Counted from the first letter of the stretch, positions 46,425 to 54,896 are shown. The stretch: DNA of 64,000 bases from Pseudonocardiaceae bacterium (GCA_009377865.1 WHTH01000007.1:32252-96251), one strand, 5' to 3'. Notes: generated by a model from the letters alone, not told the origin. Program-made: numbers and translations.

Positions 46425-47273
46425 TTAGCTTCCCAGTACTGCTGCTTTCGCCGCGTGCGCGAGGATGCTCTGGGTTTCGTAGGGCAGGCCGATCCGGTTC
46501 CAGTGGAAGATCACGTGGTGGGTGAGGATGGCTCGCACGCCTCTGCGGAGTGTTCCGTCGCGGGCGAGGTCGCCCAGTGCCGTGCCTGCTGAGTCGAACG
46601 CGGCGGCCCAGTCGGCGAGGTAGGTGAGTGGTCCGCCCTGGGTCACCAGCGTGCTGACCGGCCCCGCGTCCACGGTCATCAGTCGCCGCAGACCGGAATC
46701 GATGCCGCTCACGCGGTCGAGAGCCATCTCTGGGGGTAGGGGCCGGTTCTCGGCCAGGCGGGCCCAGATGTCTCCTTGTTCGTACCAGTCCTGCCGCGCG
46801 CCGCGCATCAGTGTGGTGCAGAGCAGGATCGACAGTTCGCGCCGCTTGTCGCCCTCGCCGGTGGTGGCGGCGTGGTCGCTGCCGAGGTAGTTGAGGATGT
46901 GCCGGCTGTCCTGGTGGAACAGGCGGTGCGCAACGTCCATGGCCGCGGGTCCGCCGAAGGCGTTGACTTCGGGTTCATAGATGGTCTCGACCCACCCCGC
47001 GATGCGGCCGGTCGCGCGCAGAGCGTCCAGCATCTGGCGGAGGAACGCTTGCGCGTCCTGCTCGGCATGGTGGGCTGGCAGGTAGCGCAGCCGCCAGCAC
47101 GGTGCCTTCCTGACGAACCACCAGGAAGCGACGAGTCCGGCTTCCTCAGCGTCAGTCATCACCGAACGCAGGTGCGTGACGCCGGTGTGTTCGGCGGCGG
47201 TGTAGTCATCGAACTGGACGAACACCTGTAGCCATGACGGACCGGGGGGCCGCGGTTCGGCGTCGTGGTTCAC
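46425..47273 (-). CDS. Stand-alone SpaB_C/thiopeptide-type bacteriocin biosynthesis protein
   Basis: 282 residues from GTG 47273 (GGAG nine bases upstream), 19 bases after lanC. SWLQVFVQFDDYTAAEHTGV, SWWFVRKAPCWRLRYLP, WVETIYEPEVNAFGGPAAMD and VAHRLFHQDSRHILNYL match the SpaB_C-like domain that in LanB performs glutamate elimination and in thiopeptide pathways can do cycloaddition. Since LanB here already has its own copy, this protein may provide a second elimination or a substrate-handling role; that is inference. The C terminus HHVIFHWNRIGLPYETQSIL is typical of the family. Confidence 0.85.
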   Translation of the reverse strand: MNHDAEPRPPGPSWLQVFVQFDDYTAAEHTGVTHLRSVMTDAEEAGLVASWWFVRKAPCWRLRYLPAHHAEQDAQAFLRQMLDALRATGRIAGWVETIYEPEVNAFGGPAAMDVAHRLFHQDSRHILNYLGSDHAATTGEGDKRRELSILLCTTLMRGARQDWYEQGDIWARLAENRPLPPEMALDRVSGIDSGLRRLMTVDAGPVSTLVTQGGPLTYLADWAAAFDSAGTALGDLARDGTLRRGVRAILTHHVIFHWNRIGLPYETQSILAHAAKAAVLGS

Positions 47274-47292
47274 GTTGGTTGTTCTCCGGCGG

Positions 47293-48528
47293 TCAGGCGA
47301 GCAGCAGGCAGGCGTCCCAGTGGCAGAGCGGGGCGGTGTCGGTGGCGGCGGTGTGCAGGGCCAGGGCGGCGCCCGTGCTCCCGTCGAGAAGTTCGGCGCC
47401 CTGGGGCGACGCACGCAGCTGCGTGAGCAACCTTTCGGACAGGTGCGGCAGGTGGGCCGTGATGTCCGGTGTCGTCGCGTCAGAGGCCATGCGCCATGCG
47501 GTGTGGAGTAGTCCCGCTGCTCCGTGGCACAGGCCGCTGTCGGTGATCAGGGCCAGTTGCGCGGGGTCGGTCAGGCAGCCGAGCAGCGCGGCCTCGGCTG
47601 TCCGTTGGCGTTCGGTGTCGTCGGTGGCCAGGCCCGCGAGTTGTTGGGCTCGCGCCAGTCCGGGGGTGCCGTAGCACCAGGAGGGTTGCAGGGGGCCGGG
47701 TTGTCGGGGGCGCCCGTTGTGGACCTCGTCCCGTGTGATCGTTCGCGGCCACCGGGGGCCAGCGGGGTGGTCTTGTCGCCAGGCGTCGAGCCAGGCGCCG
47801 ATACGGTCGATGGCGTCGGTGTGCCCGTCCACGACGATGCCGCGCCGCTGGGCCAGGGACAGCAGGGCCAAAGGGCCGGCGATGCCGTGCGCGAGGCCGA
47901 AGTTCCCGTGGCCCCCGGCGTAGTCGGGCGACGCTCGGCCCGTGGGGCCGAGATCGGTCCACCAGCCGGGCAGCCCATCGGTGCGGCCAGGCAGCGGTTC
48001 GGTCAGCCGGACGAGGTAGGCCAGCACGGCGGCGGTCACCTCGTGATGCGGGTCGCGTTGCAGGTGGTGCGCCCCGAGACCCGTGAGGCCGCGAATGAGG
48101 TCGAACTCGGATAGTGCTGGGCGGTCCCCGCGGTTGATGCGCGCGTGGGCTTCGTCCAGGCGGCTTTGTGTCACGGCTGCGGTGCTCGTGTCGAGGTCGG
48201 CGAGTGCTCGCTCAAGTTTTCCCGGTCGGTCGGCCGCCGCGTGGGTGACGAACGCCAGGGCAGGGGCGCCGAAGAACAGGCTGGCGTTGGGTCCGGCGCT
48301 GAGGTCGCCGCCCGCGGCGGTCGAGAGCCACGAGTGGACCGTGGCCCAGTCGCCGCAGTGGGCGCGGGCACGTTCGATGTGGAGCAGGGCGACGCCCGCG
48401 GCGCCGTTGGCCAGCGACTGCGGCGTCGGGCGGTGGCGGCTCTGGGACGCGGGAATGGTGGACGGGTCGGTCAGCCGCTCAGCGAGGGTCGTGGCCGTGG
48501 CGAGCGCGTGCGGGTTCGACGGGCTCAC
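47293..48528 (-). CDS. lanC: LanC-type lanthionine cyclase
   Basis: 411 residues. Six-lobed alpha-toroid repeats with GAAGVALLHIERAR, GNFGLAHGIAGPLALLSLAQ, PSWCYGTPGLARAQQL and SGLCHGAAGLLHTAWR. The zinc ligands are Cys285 (WCYG) and Cys334-His335 (CHG). It adds Cys thiols to Dha/Dhb in the precursor to form (methyl)lanthionines. I take GTG 48528, which overlaps the lanB stop (GTGA); the frame extends upstream only inside lanB. Confidence 0.93.
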   Translation of the reverse strand: MSPSNPHALATATTLAERLTDPSTIPASQSRHRPTPQSLANGAAGVALLHIERARAHCGDWATVHSWLSTAAGGDLSAGPNASLFFGAPALAFVTHAAADRPGKLERALADLDTSTAAVTQSRLDEAHARINRGDRPALSEFDLIRGLTGLGAHHLQRDPHHEVTAAVLAYLVRLTEPLPGRTDGLPGWWTDLGPTGRASPDYAGGHGNFGLAHGIAGPLALLSLAQRRGIVVDGHTDAIDRIGAWLDAWRQDHPAGPRWPRTITRDEVHNGRPRQPGPLQPSWCYGTPGLARAQQLAGLATDDTERQRTAEAALLGCLTDPAQLALITDSGLCHGAAGLLHTAWRMASDATTPDITAHLPHLSERLLTQLRASPQGAELLDGSTGAALALHTAATDTAPLCHWDACLLLA

Positions 48529-51500
48529 GTGGCTTCCCGGCCTTTGGTTTGGGCAGTCCAGCTCAGCGCGGCGGCGCGGGCCAGGCGGTGGCAGGCCCGT
48601 TCGGTGTCCGGGGCGATTCCGGCCATGCGGACGTGCTGCAGGTGCAGCAGAGCGGGCAGCACCGAGTCCAGGGTGATCTCGTCGGTGGCGGTGATCGTCT
48701 CGCGGTACGCGGCCAGTGCTGTGCGTCGCCGGGCCCACGCATTGGCGATGTGCTCGCCGCCGGGGATGGCGCGCAGCGCGGCCCACTGATCGCGCGGGTT
48801 CGCCAGGTGGATCGCCTGATCGTAGACTTCCCGGGCGGACGCTGGCGTCGGGATCTGGTCGATATGGTCGATCAGCCAGCGCATCCCGTCGCCGACGCCT
48901 CCCATGAGAGTTGTGGTCAGGTCGACCAGGCTCGCGGCGGTGAGGGCCTGCTGGTGCGGGGCGCCGCTGCTTGCGGTGTGTGTCCGCTGCGCGATCGTCG
49001 CGGCCGAGTCGGCGGCGAACACCGACTCCGCGGCGGTCATCGCGGCGCCCTCACCGAAGCGTCCGGTCTCCGGATAGTAGGTGTCGAACTGCACGTGCCC
49101 GATCAGGCCGAGGCGCCGCAGGCCAGCGGCCCAGGCACCGACACGCTGGGCGGTCTCGCCGAACGCGTCGACGTCGGGCAACCGGAATCGCAGCCGTAGA
49201 TGGGGCTCGGGGTCTTGGTAGGGCAGAAACCACCACTGCGGCGGTTCATCCCATTCCGACAGCAGGCCGGGTAGATGGGTGGTGAGGACGGCGGTGTGCC
49301 GGTCCGGGCGCCCGTAGAGCTTCACGAACAGCCACTCGCTGGTGCCGGGCAGGTGGCCGTGCTCGGGGCCGGTCCTGCGGACGCAGGAGGCCCGCCGCGG
49401 CACGAAGGACCGGACTGGCCGGCTGGTGGCTGCCAGGGGGACGACGATTTCGTGGGCACGCCCGTCGAGCCAGCCGAACGCGCTCGTATCCGGTGCCTCG
49501 CGCAGGGTGGCGTGCCCAGCGCGGTCCACATCGGACCAAAGCAGGTGCAGGTGCGCGGGCTCGTCCAGGTCCAGGCGGATGCGACGATCATCCTCACCGA
49601 GGTAGACCGCATCAGGGACGCGGTACCGGCACCGCCACTCCGCCAAGCTCTCCACCCATTCCGGCCATGGGGCGTTGCGTCCCGGCAGGTCGGCGGCCGC
49701 CAGAATCCAGCGGGCCGGGGACAGGATCGTGCGCCCGTACCGCACCCTGGGTAGAAACGGCAACCGGCTGGCGGCTCCCCAGGAGAACGGAGCGCACGCG
49801 GCGGCACGCGCCGTGCTGATCTCACAGAGGAACCGCAGCAGCGGATGCGCGGCGTTGGTGAACTCCACGGCACTGAACACCGTGGGTTCCACCGGCCGCC
49901 CCTTCGACAGTGACATCAGATACAGCCGCTGGGCATCGCCGCTCACGGCGAGATCGTCCAGCGGTACCCGTCCGCCACCGGTGTGGTGCTCGGCCAGGGA
50001 GATCACGTGGGGCAGGACCGCGGGACTGCGGGCGACGTTCTCGGTCCGCGGATACAGCGGAGGACACGACATCTGTACCGGCAGCGCGTCGTCGTTCACC
50101 GTGGGCAGGCGCGCATACGCGCCCAACACGCGTTCCCGGTCGGCGGGGTCGAGGAGGTCGAGGAACCGCCCGGTCATGGTTCCGGCCGCCCGGGACACAC
50201 CGACGACGGCGAGATCGAACTCTCCCCGGTCGAGGGCGTCCCGGGTCGGCGCGTGAACGCGAAAGCATACCTCGGTGTGCGGCTGCACCTGCGCCGCAGC
50301 GAAATCCTCAGCCATCAGATCCGAGAGCCCTTGCTCATCGAGAACGACTTCGATGCTGCGGTCCATCGCTGCGTTCTGCGCGAGCGCCAACAGCCGCGTA
50401 TCCCGCTCGGACAGTGGCGCCGTGGGCAGTTCCAGACACGAGTCCCGGTATCCGGCGGGAAACCCGAGTCCGGTGTCGGCATTAAGGATCTCCGAGACAG
50501 GGACGACGGCGCCGATCCCATACCGTTCGAGGAACCGGTTGTGGTAATCCCGCCAGGCCGGCGGGCCGTACGGATACGGCGTCAGGCGCGCCAGCGCCGC
50601 TGCCGCGGTTTCGGCTTCGCGCGCCACCGCCGGCGGCAGGACCACGGCGCAGTCGACCCGGAGATCCACCGTGAGCGGCTGCTCGCTGGTGGAGATAGCC
50701 GCCATCTTCCGGGCCGCAGAGGTTCTCGAGTCACGTCCAGTGGCGGGCGAAGGCACACGGTTGTGCCGAGACAGCTCAGCGTGGATCTCACGTAGCTGCT
50801 GGAGTAGGAGTGCCGCCTGCGGCACCTGCTCGGCGCGCACCGCGGTCAACTCCGCGACGACGTCGGCCAGCGGGTCGGTGGCCGTCATCGGCGGGTGCAG
50901 GCTGGTGATCAGGATGCGCTGAGCCATCAACTCGGCCAGCATCCCCTCGATCACCGACTCCGTCGTCCTGGGGAAGGCGGCCGTTAGCTTTCCGACCAGG
51001 TCACAGACGCGAACAGGCGACCGCGCCGCCTGCATGACGGTCTCGACTGCCCTGGTGTGACGCACCGACACCTCCACCGGCGCGGTCCGGCTCGACTCGG
51101 CGGGCTGCTGCTGACAGCCCACCACCAGCCTCCCGTCGCGGACGAAGCACAGGTTGTTCAGCACGACCGGCAGCCGACGCCGCAGCTCAGAGCGCCCCTC
51201 CAGACGCGTGATCACGGCCGCCAGCCATTCACCACCGACCCGCGCCACGGCGTGGTGATCCTCGCCGTAGCGCGCCGCCAGCTCGAAACCGAAGCGGGCC
51301 GGCGCTACCCCCGCGAACAGGCCGAACGGAGTCGCCCGGCTCGTCGTCCGCAGCAGGTACCGCACGACCGACACCACCGCCCGCCGTACCTGGCGCGCCC
51401 GCTGCTCGTGCCCGGCACACACCTCACCGACACAGTGAGCCAGCACCGGGCTGGCCACCTCCACGGCCGCCGCGAACGCATCCTGCGCCCACACCCGCTC

Positions 51501-51635
51501 CAGCCAGCAGCGCCACTGCGCCACCTGCTCACCCGTACCGCCGGTCAGATCCGGCCAGGGCGCAACGTCCAACCCGGACGTACGGGTGGCCGCACGCACC
51601 ACGGCCGCATCGACGCACCTGTACAACCGCAACAC
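48525..51635 (-). CDS. lanB: LanB class I lanthipeptide dehydratase (full length)
   Basis: 1036 residues. The N-terminal glutamylation domain starts MLRLYRCVDAAVVRAATRTS and holds SRATPFGLFAG (~100-110), the canonical dehydratase motif. From about residue 765 the elimination domain follows (SEWLFVKLYGRPDRHTAVLT, WWFLPYQDPEPHLRLRFRLP, HVQFDTYYPETGRFG). It uses glutamyl-tRNA to dehydrate Ser/Thr of the precursor. GTG 51635 lacks a good ribosome site, so the start is uncertain by some codons. Product and precursor lie in one operon. Confidence 0.94.
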   Translation of the reverse strand: MLRLYRCVDAAVVRAATRTSGLDVAPWPDLTGGTGEQVAQWRCWLERVWAQDAFAAAVEVASPVLAHCVGEVCAGHEQRARQVRRAVVSVVRYLLRTTSRATPFGLFAGVAPARFGFELAARYGEDHHAVARVGGEWLAAVITRLEGRSELRRRLPVVLNNLCFVRDGRLVVGCQQQPAESSRTAPVEVSVRHTRAVETVMQAARSPVRVCDLVGKLTAAFPRTTESVIEGMLAELMAQRILITSLHPPMTATDPLADVVAELTAVRAEQVPQAALLLQQLREIHAELSRHNRVPSPATGRDSRTSAARKMAAISTSEQPLTVDLRVDCAVVLPPAVAREAETAAAALARLTPYPYGPPAWRDYHNRFLERYGIGAVVPVSEILNADTGLGFPAGYRDSCLELPTAPLSERDTRLLALAQNAAMDRSIEVVLDEQGLSDLMAEDFAAAQVQPHTEVCFRVHAPTRDALDRGEFDLAVVGVSRAAGTMTGRFLDLLDPADRERVLGAYARLPTVNDDALPVQMSCPPLYPRTENVARSPAVLPHVISLAEHHTGGGRVPLDDLAVSGDAQRLYLMSLSKGRPVEPTVFSAVEFTNAAHPLLRFLCEISTARAAACAPFSWGAASRLPFLPRVRYGRTILSPARWILAAADLPGRNAPWPEWVESLAEWRCRYRVPDAVYLGEDDRRIRLDLDEPAHLHLLWSDVDRAGHATLREAPDTSAFGWLDGRAHEIVVPLAATSRPVRSFVPRRASCVRRTGPEHGHLPGTSEWLFVKLYGRPDRHTAVLTTHLPGLLSEWDEPPQWWFLPYQDPEPHLRLRFRLPDVDAFGETAQRVGAWAAGLRRLGLIGHVQFDTYYPETGRFGEGAAMTAAESVFAADSAATIAQRTHTASSGAPHQQALTAASLVDLTTTLMGGVGDGMRWLIDHIDQIPTPASAREVYDQAIHLANPRDQWAALRAIPGGEHIANAWARRRTALAAYRETITATDEITLDSVLPALLHLQHVRMAGIAPDTERACHRLARAAALSWTAQTKGREAT

Positions 51636-51654
51636 CCCCAGGACCTGGAAGGAC

Positions 51655-51696
51655 GGTCCGGTGCCGGGACTGGCGGAACAACCTCACCACCGGACC
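51655..51696 (-). terminator. Hairpin between the precursor gene and lanB
   Basis: GGTCCGGTG (51655-51663) and CACCGGACC (51688-51696) form a perfect 9-bp GC-rich stem with a 24-base loop in the 85-bp gap after the precursor stop. No U-run follows. In RiPP operons such a hairpin usually gives partial termination or protects the abundant precursor transcript; this is inference. Confidence 0.5.
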
Positions 51697-51720
51697 GGCG
51701 GGTTACCGGGCTCAAACGAT

Positions 51721-51888
51721 CTACGGGCAGCTGAGGCAGGCGCTTTCGCAGGTCTTGCCACACTCGTCGTCGGTGTTGCGCATCAGCTCGGCGACCACCA
51801 GACCTGACTCGACGATGCTGACGTCGAGATCGAAGTCTGAATCTGCTGCCGTAGTGCTCGGTGTTATCGCGTCCACCTGGATCGCCAT
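51721..51888 (-). CDS. FxLD-family lanthipeptide precursor peptide
   Basis: 55 residues. The leader has FDLDVSIVESG (residues 19-29), the F-x-L-D motif naming the family, and ends near GLVVAELMRN. The likely core, TDDECGKTCESACLSCP, has Cys43, Cys47, Cys51 and Cys54 and Thr39, Thr46, Ser49 and Ser53 as ring partners; the TDD before the first Cys is a family hallmark and the probable methyltransferase target. GGGAGG lies six bases before ATG 51888. It sits between methyltransferase 1 and lanB on the same strand. Confidence 0.93.
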   Translation of the reverse strand: MAIQVDAITPSTTAADSDFDLDVSIVESGLVVAELMRNTDDECGKTCESACLSCP

Positions 51889-51940
51889 AATGATCCTCCC
51901 TGTTGATGGTGGTGTTCCGAGTGATCACCCGCCCCTGGGG

Positions 51941-53194
51941 TCAGGACGATGCCGCCGGAGGCCAGGAGATCACGACTCGCGTGTACTTCTTGTCGATGAC
52001 ACGACCCTCGGGAAGCTGCGCATCCGGCGTGGCCGCCGGGTGCGCCTCGATGCGCGGCCCCGGGCCACGACGGTGGTCGCGGTCCCACGTCCGGATCAGG
52101 TCGACGATCTGGTCCGCGAGGCTCCCGGCGTCCGGTCCGTGGGCGCACACGCCGAACTCATACCTGCTCTTGTCCGGACTGACCGGCCGCGAAACGCGAT
52201 AGGAAAAACTTCCACCGGCCACCGACGTCGGGAGGCCAGAGCGAGAGCCCCGAGGGGCGACACCCCGCTCGATGGCCGCGTCCTTCGCCGTGAGGAGGCA
52301 GAAATTCGGCACAGCGGCGCCCAGCCACAGGTCCAGGTCATCCAACGGTTCCATGCCGCCGATCTCGACCCCCGACCAACGCTCCACCCTCGGTTGGAAC
52401 AAAGCATCGCTCAGACGCTCAGCGTCAACCGGCTGCACGCCGTCGACCCGGAGGCCGACCTCCTCCCCGTGCAGGAGGACCAGGCGCTCCCTGTTGGCGC
52501 CGACCCCCTGCATCGGTACGAAGCCGCACAGCTGGTAGTCGCGGCTCACCAGGTGCGCACCTTCGCGCTCGAACACCACGGAGCGTGTCAGCCCACGCAT
52601 ACGGAGCGGAACGACGAGCCGCCCGTCCTCGGCGAGTTGGCGCAACCACGCAGGCGGGATGTCCCAAGCTCCGACGGTGACGATCACCCGATCGTAGGGC
52701 GCATTGTCCGGCGCACCGCCCTCGGCATCTGCCAGCACGACGTTGACCCGCGAATAGCCAGCTGCCGCGAGACAGCTCCGGGCACGGTCGATCACGTCCT
52801 CGTCGATGTCGACCGTGGTGACCTCACCGTCCTTGCCGACCAGCTCCGCGAGCAGCGCCGCGTTGTAGCCGCCCGATCCGATCTCCAGCACCCGCATGGC
52901 GTGAGCCAGCTGCGCCTGCTCCAGCATCCTCGCCTGGATGTACGGCGCGGAGACCGAGCTGATGGCGATGCCGTGCTCGTCCCGCTTGGTGACCACGGCG
53001 TTGTCCCGGTAAGCGGTCTCCAACGACTCTTCCGGCGCGAAGAGGTGTCGGGGCACGCCGCGGAAGGCGTCAGCGACCCGGTCACTGCGGATCTCCCCCT
53101 GCTCGTGCAGCTCATCGACCAGCGCCTCGCGCAGTACGTCAGCATGCGAGGTCTCGTCAGTGGTGCCGATGTTCATGTCTCGGAGCGTACTCAC
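51941..53194 (-). CDS. FxLD-system PCMT-like O-methyltransferase 1
   Basis: 417 residues. PCMT-type Rossmann domain: GVPRHLFAPEESLETAYRD, SAM motif RVLEIGSGGYNAALLAELVG (the family's short GSGG version), VVLADAEGGAPDNAPYDRVI and VGAWDIPPAWLRQLAEDGRL. The extra C-terminal domain (about residues 220-417) ending RVIDKKYTRVVISWPP is specific to the FxLD system. It probably methylates an Asp of the core, leading to succinimide or isoaspartate. GTG 53194 is preferred because GGAG lies seven bases upstream. Confidence 0.93.
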   Translation of the reverse strand: MSTLRDMNIGTTDETSHADVLREALVDELHEQGEIRSDRVADAFRGVPRHLFAPEESLETAYRDNAVVTKRDEHGIAISSVSAPYIQARMLEQAQLAHAMRVLEIGSGGYNAALLAELVGKDGEVTTVDIDEDVIDRARSCLAAAGYSRVNVVLADAEGGAPDNAPYDRVIVTVGAWDIPPAWLRQLAEDGRLVVPLRMRGLTRSVVFEREGAHLVSRDYQLCGFVPMQGVGANRERLVLLHGEEVGLRVDGVQPVDAERLSDALFQPRVERWSGVEIGGMEPLDDLDLWLGAAVPNFCLLTAKDAAIERGVAPRGSRSGLPTSVAGGSFSYRVSRPVSPDKSRYEFGVCAHGPDAGSLADQIVDLIRTWDRDHRRGPGPRIEAHPAATPDAQLPEGRVIDKKYTRVVISWPPAASS

Positions 53195-53252
53195 GTGCTT
53201 ACTCCTTCATGGGTCGCGCTGCCAGTGGGTCAGAGCGCAAGCGGAGCGGTTG

Positions 53253-53540
53253 CTACCGCCAGACCATTCCGTACTCACCGAAGCAGGACAGCGCGTCCAG
53301 CATGCGGTCCATGGACCTCATGCTGCCGTGCATTCCGCTGGTCGAGCCGACCATTTCGGCGTGATCGGCGAACATCAGGCCCCACGTGAACACGCGACCG
53401 CCGACGAGTTCACCATCGTCATCGCGTTCCAGCTCGCATACCGCGAACACCCGAGGCCTGCTCGCGATGATCTCGTCCTTGACCACGGCATACTGCTCGG
53501 CATCAAGCGTGTAGCCGATGCCGTGGCCCGGCGCACTCAT
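53253..53540 (-). CDS. Unknown 95-residue protein, first gene of the lanthipeptide operon
   Basis: Starts MSAPGHGIGYTLDAEQYAVV, then EIIASRPRVFAVCELERDDD and GRVFTWGLMFADHAEMVGST; one Cys near each end. GGGGAGG eight bases upstream of ATG 53540 supports the start over an in-frame upstream ATG. No domain recognised. It reads in the direction of methyltransferase 1, 58 bases away, so it is probably co-transcribed from the promoter at 53.7 kb. Possible roles are immunity, regulation or a small accessory factor. Confidence 0.7.
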   Translation of the reverse strand: MSAPGHGIGYTLDAEQYAVVKDEIIASRPRVFAVCELERDDDGELVGGRVFTWGLMFADHAEMVGSTSGMHGSMRSMDRMLDALSCFGEYGMVWR

Positions 53541-53664
53541 CTCTGACACCTCCCCGCCTCCCGGCATGGCACCGCCTTCCCGACGAGGCGACAGCTCGAT
53601 GAGCTCGGCACTGGCGTACCCCGCTGGGGTGCGGCCGCCCCGCCCGCCTATAGTTCGATCAGAA

Positions 53665-53706
53665 CGTGTACACGAGCAATCTGTTAGACGTCTCATGAGT
53701 TGTCAA
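53665..53706 (-). promoter_or_regulatory. Probable promoter of the lanthipeptide operon with a start-site palindrome
   Basis: On the minus strand TTGACA (53706-53701) and CAGATT (53683-53678) are 17 bases apart. The perfect palindrome CGTGTACACG (53665-53674) falls at the expected start site. This AT-richer gap also separates the operon from the divergent helix-turn-helix gene, so the palindrome is a candidate operator for it. Confidence 0.55.
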
Positions 53707-53767
53707 CACTTACCAGTATTATCACCCAGCTGGAGGATGAGCGCGTGGTTGGCGGGAGGAGGGCAGC

Positions 53768-54613
53768 ATGGCCGCGAGAAGCGATCCGTCGCCGTTGCGG
53801 TGGCTGATCGGCGTGGAACTCGCCGGCTACCGCGACGCCGCGGGACTCTCACTGTCGGCCGCCAGCGAGCTGGTCGGGATGTCGAGAGCCAAGCTCGGCC
53901 ACATGGAGACGGGCCGGCAGCAGCAGGATCCCGACGACATGGCGCGGCTGCTGGCCGCCTACCAGGCGACACAGCGCGATATCGACAGATTGACGTCCTT
54001 GACCGGCCGTGCCGACGAGGCGACCTGGTGGGCACCCTGGGCACACGTCGTGCCGGACTGGCTCAAGACCTTCGTAGGGCTGGAAGGGCTTGCCGAGCGG
54101 GAGTTCGTCTTCGAACCGGTCATCATTCCCGGGCTCCTGCAGACTGAGGACTACGCTCGCGCGGCCACTGCTGACACGCCGAGGGTCCGACCCGACCATG
54201 GCGAGCGCTTCGTCGGCTTCCGGATGGCTCGCACCCGGCGGCTGCGCGACCTCGACCGGCCGCTGCACCTCCACGCGGTGATCGCCGAGGGCGCGCTGCG
54301 GCTGCGGGTCGGCACCCCTGAGCTTCGGCACGCCCAACTCGAACATCTGATAGCCATGTCCGACCTTCCCAACGTGACGGTCCAGGTGATCCGCCCCGAA
54401 GATGGGCTCCACTCTGCGTTCACTGGCCAGTTCGTAGTGCTGGACTTCGGCAACGTTCGCTCCATCGGCTACACCGAACTGCACGACGGCGCGGTGTACG
54501 TGCAGGATCCTGACCAGGTGCTGTCCTATACCATGGCAGCGGAGAATCTGCAGCGTGTCGCCCTCGGACCCGCCGAGTCCACCGCGCTGATCGAATCGCT
54601 ACTCAACGCATGA
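53768..54613 (+). CDS. Helix-turn-helix/DUF5753 (Scr1-type) regulator
   Basis: 281 residues. N-terminal Xre helix-turn-helix (GYRDAAGLSLSAASELVGMS, then KLGHMETGRQQ, residues ~15-55) and a C-terminal DUF5753 domain (WLKTFVGLEGLAEREFVFEP, VIIPGLLQTEDYARAA, IRPEDGLHSAFTGQFVVLDF). Such proteins pair with DUF397 partners in actinobacteria and control development or secondary metabolism. GGGAGGAGG precedes the ATG. Divergent from the lanthipeptide operon, so it is its likely regulator. Confidence 0.9.
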   Translation: MAARSDPSPLRWLIGVELAGYRDAAGLSLSAASELVGMSRAKLGHMETGRQQQDPDDMARLLAAYQATQRDIDRLTSLTGRADEATWWAPWAHVVPDWLKTFVGLEGLAEREFVFEPVIIPGLLQTEDYARAATADTPRVRPDHGERFVGFRMARTRRLRDLDRPLHLHAVIAEGALRLRVGTPELRHAQLEHLIAMSDLPNVTVQVIRPEDGLHSAFTGQFVVLDFGNVRSIGYTELHDGAVYVQDPDQVLSYTMAAENLQRVALGPAESTALIESLLNA

Positions 54614-54633
54614 CCACGACAGGGAGGGCACCG

Positions 54634-54846
54634 ATGGCCACCCCCGACCTGAGCACCGCGCTCTGGGTCACGAGCAGCTTCAGCGGCGGCAACGGCACGT
54701 GCGTCGAGGCCGCCGCCTTAGACGACGGTCGCATCGCGATACGCAACAGCAACCACTCCGACCAGGGCGTCGTGTTCTTCACCCGCGCCGAGATGGCCGC
54801 ATGGATCAAGGGTGTCAAGAACGACGAGTTCGACCACCTGAGCTGA
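54634..54846 (+). CDS. DUF397 protein
   Basis: 70 residues: MATPDLSTALWVTSSFSGGN, then CVEAAALDDGRIAIRNSNHS and a Phe-Phe-Thr-Arg closing block FTRAEMAAWIKGVKNDEFDH, the standard DUF397 pattern. ATG 54634 has GGGAGG six bases upstream; an earlier in-frame ATG at 54610 overlaps the regulator stop (ATGA) and may also be used. DUF397 proteins act with the adjacent Scr1-type regulator. Confidence 0.88.
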   Translation: MATPDLSTALWVTSSFSGGNGTCVEAAALDDGRIAIRNSNHSDQGVVFFTRAEMAAWIKGVKNDEFDHLS

Positions 54847-54871
54847 ATCCCGCCAGGTGTCTCCCCAAGGG

Positions 54872-54896
54872 GCAGACCGATCTTCAATCGGTCTGC
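54872..54896 (+). terminator. Hairpin terminator after the DUF397 gene
   Basis: GCAGACCGAT-CTTCA-ATCGGTCTGC is a perfect 10-bp stem with a 5-base loop, 25 bases after the stop codon, followed by TTCATCG. It is a strong candidate transcription terminator for the regulator pair. The rest of 54847-55101 shows no gene. Confidence 0.75.
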
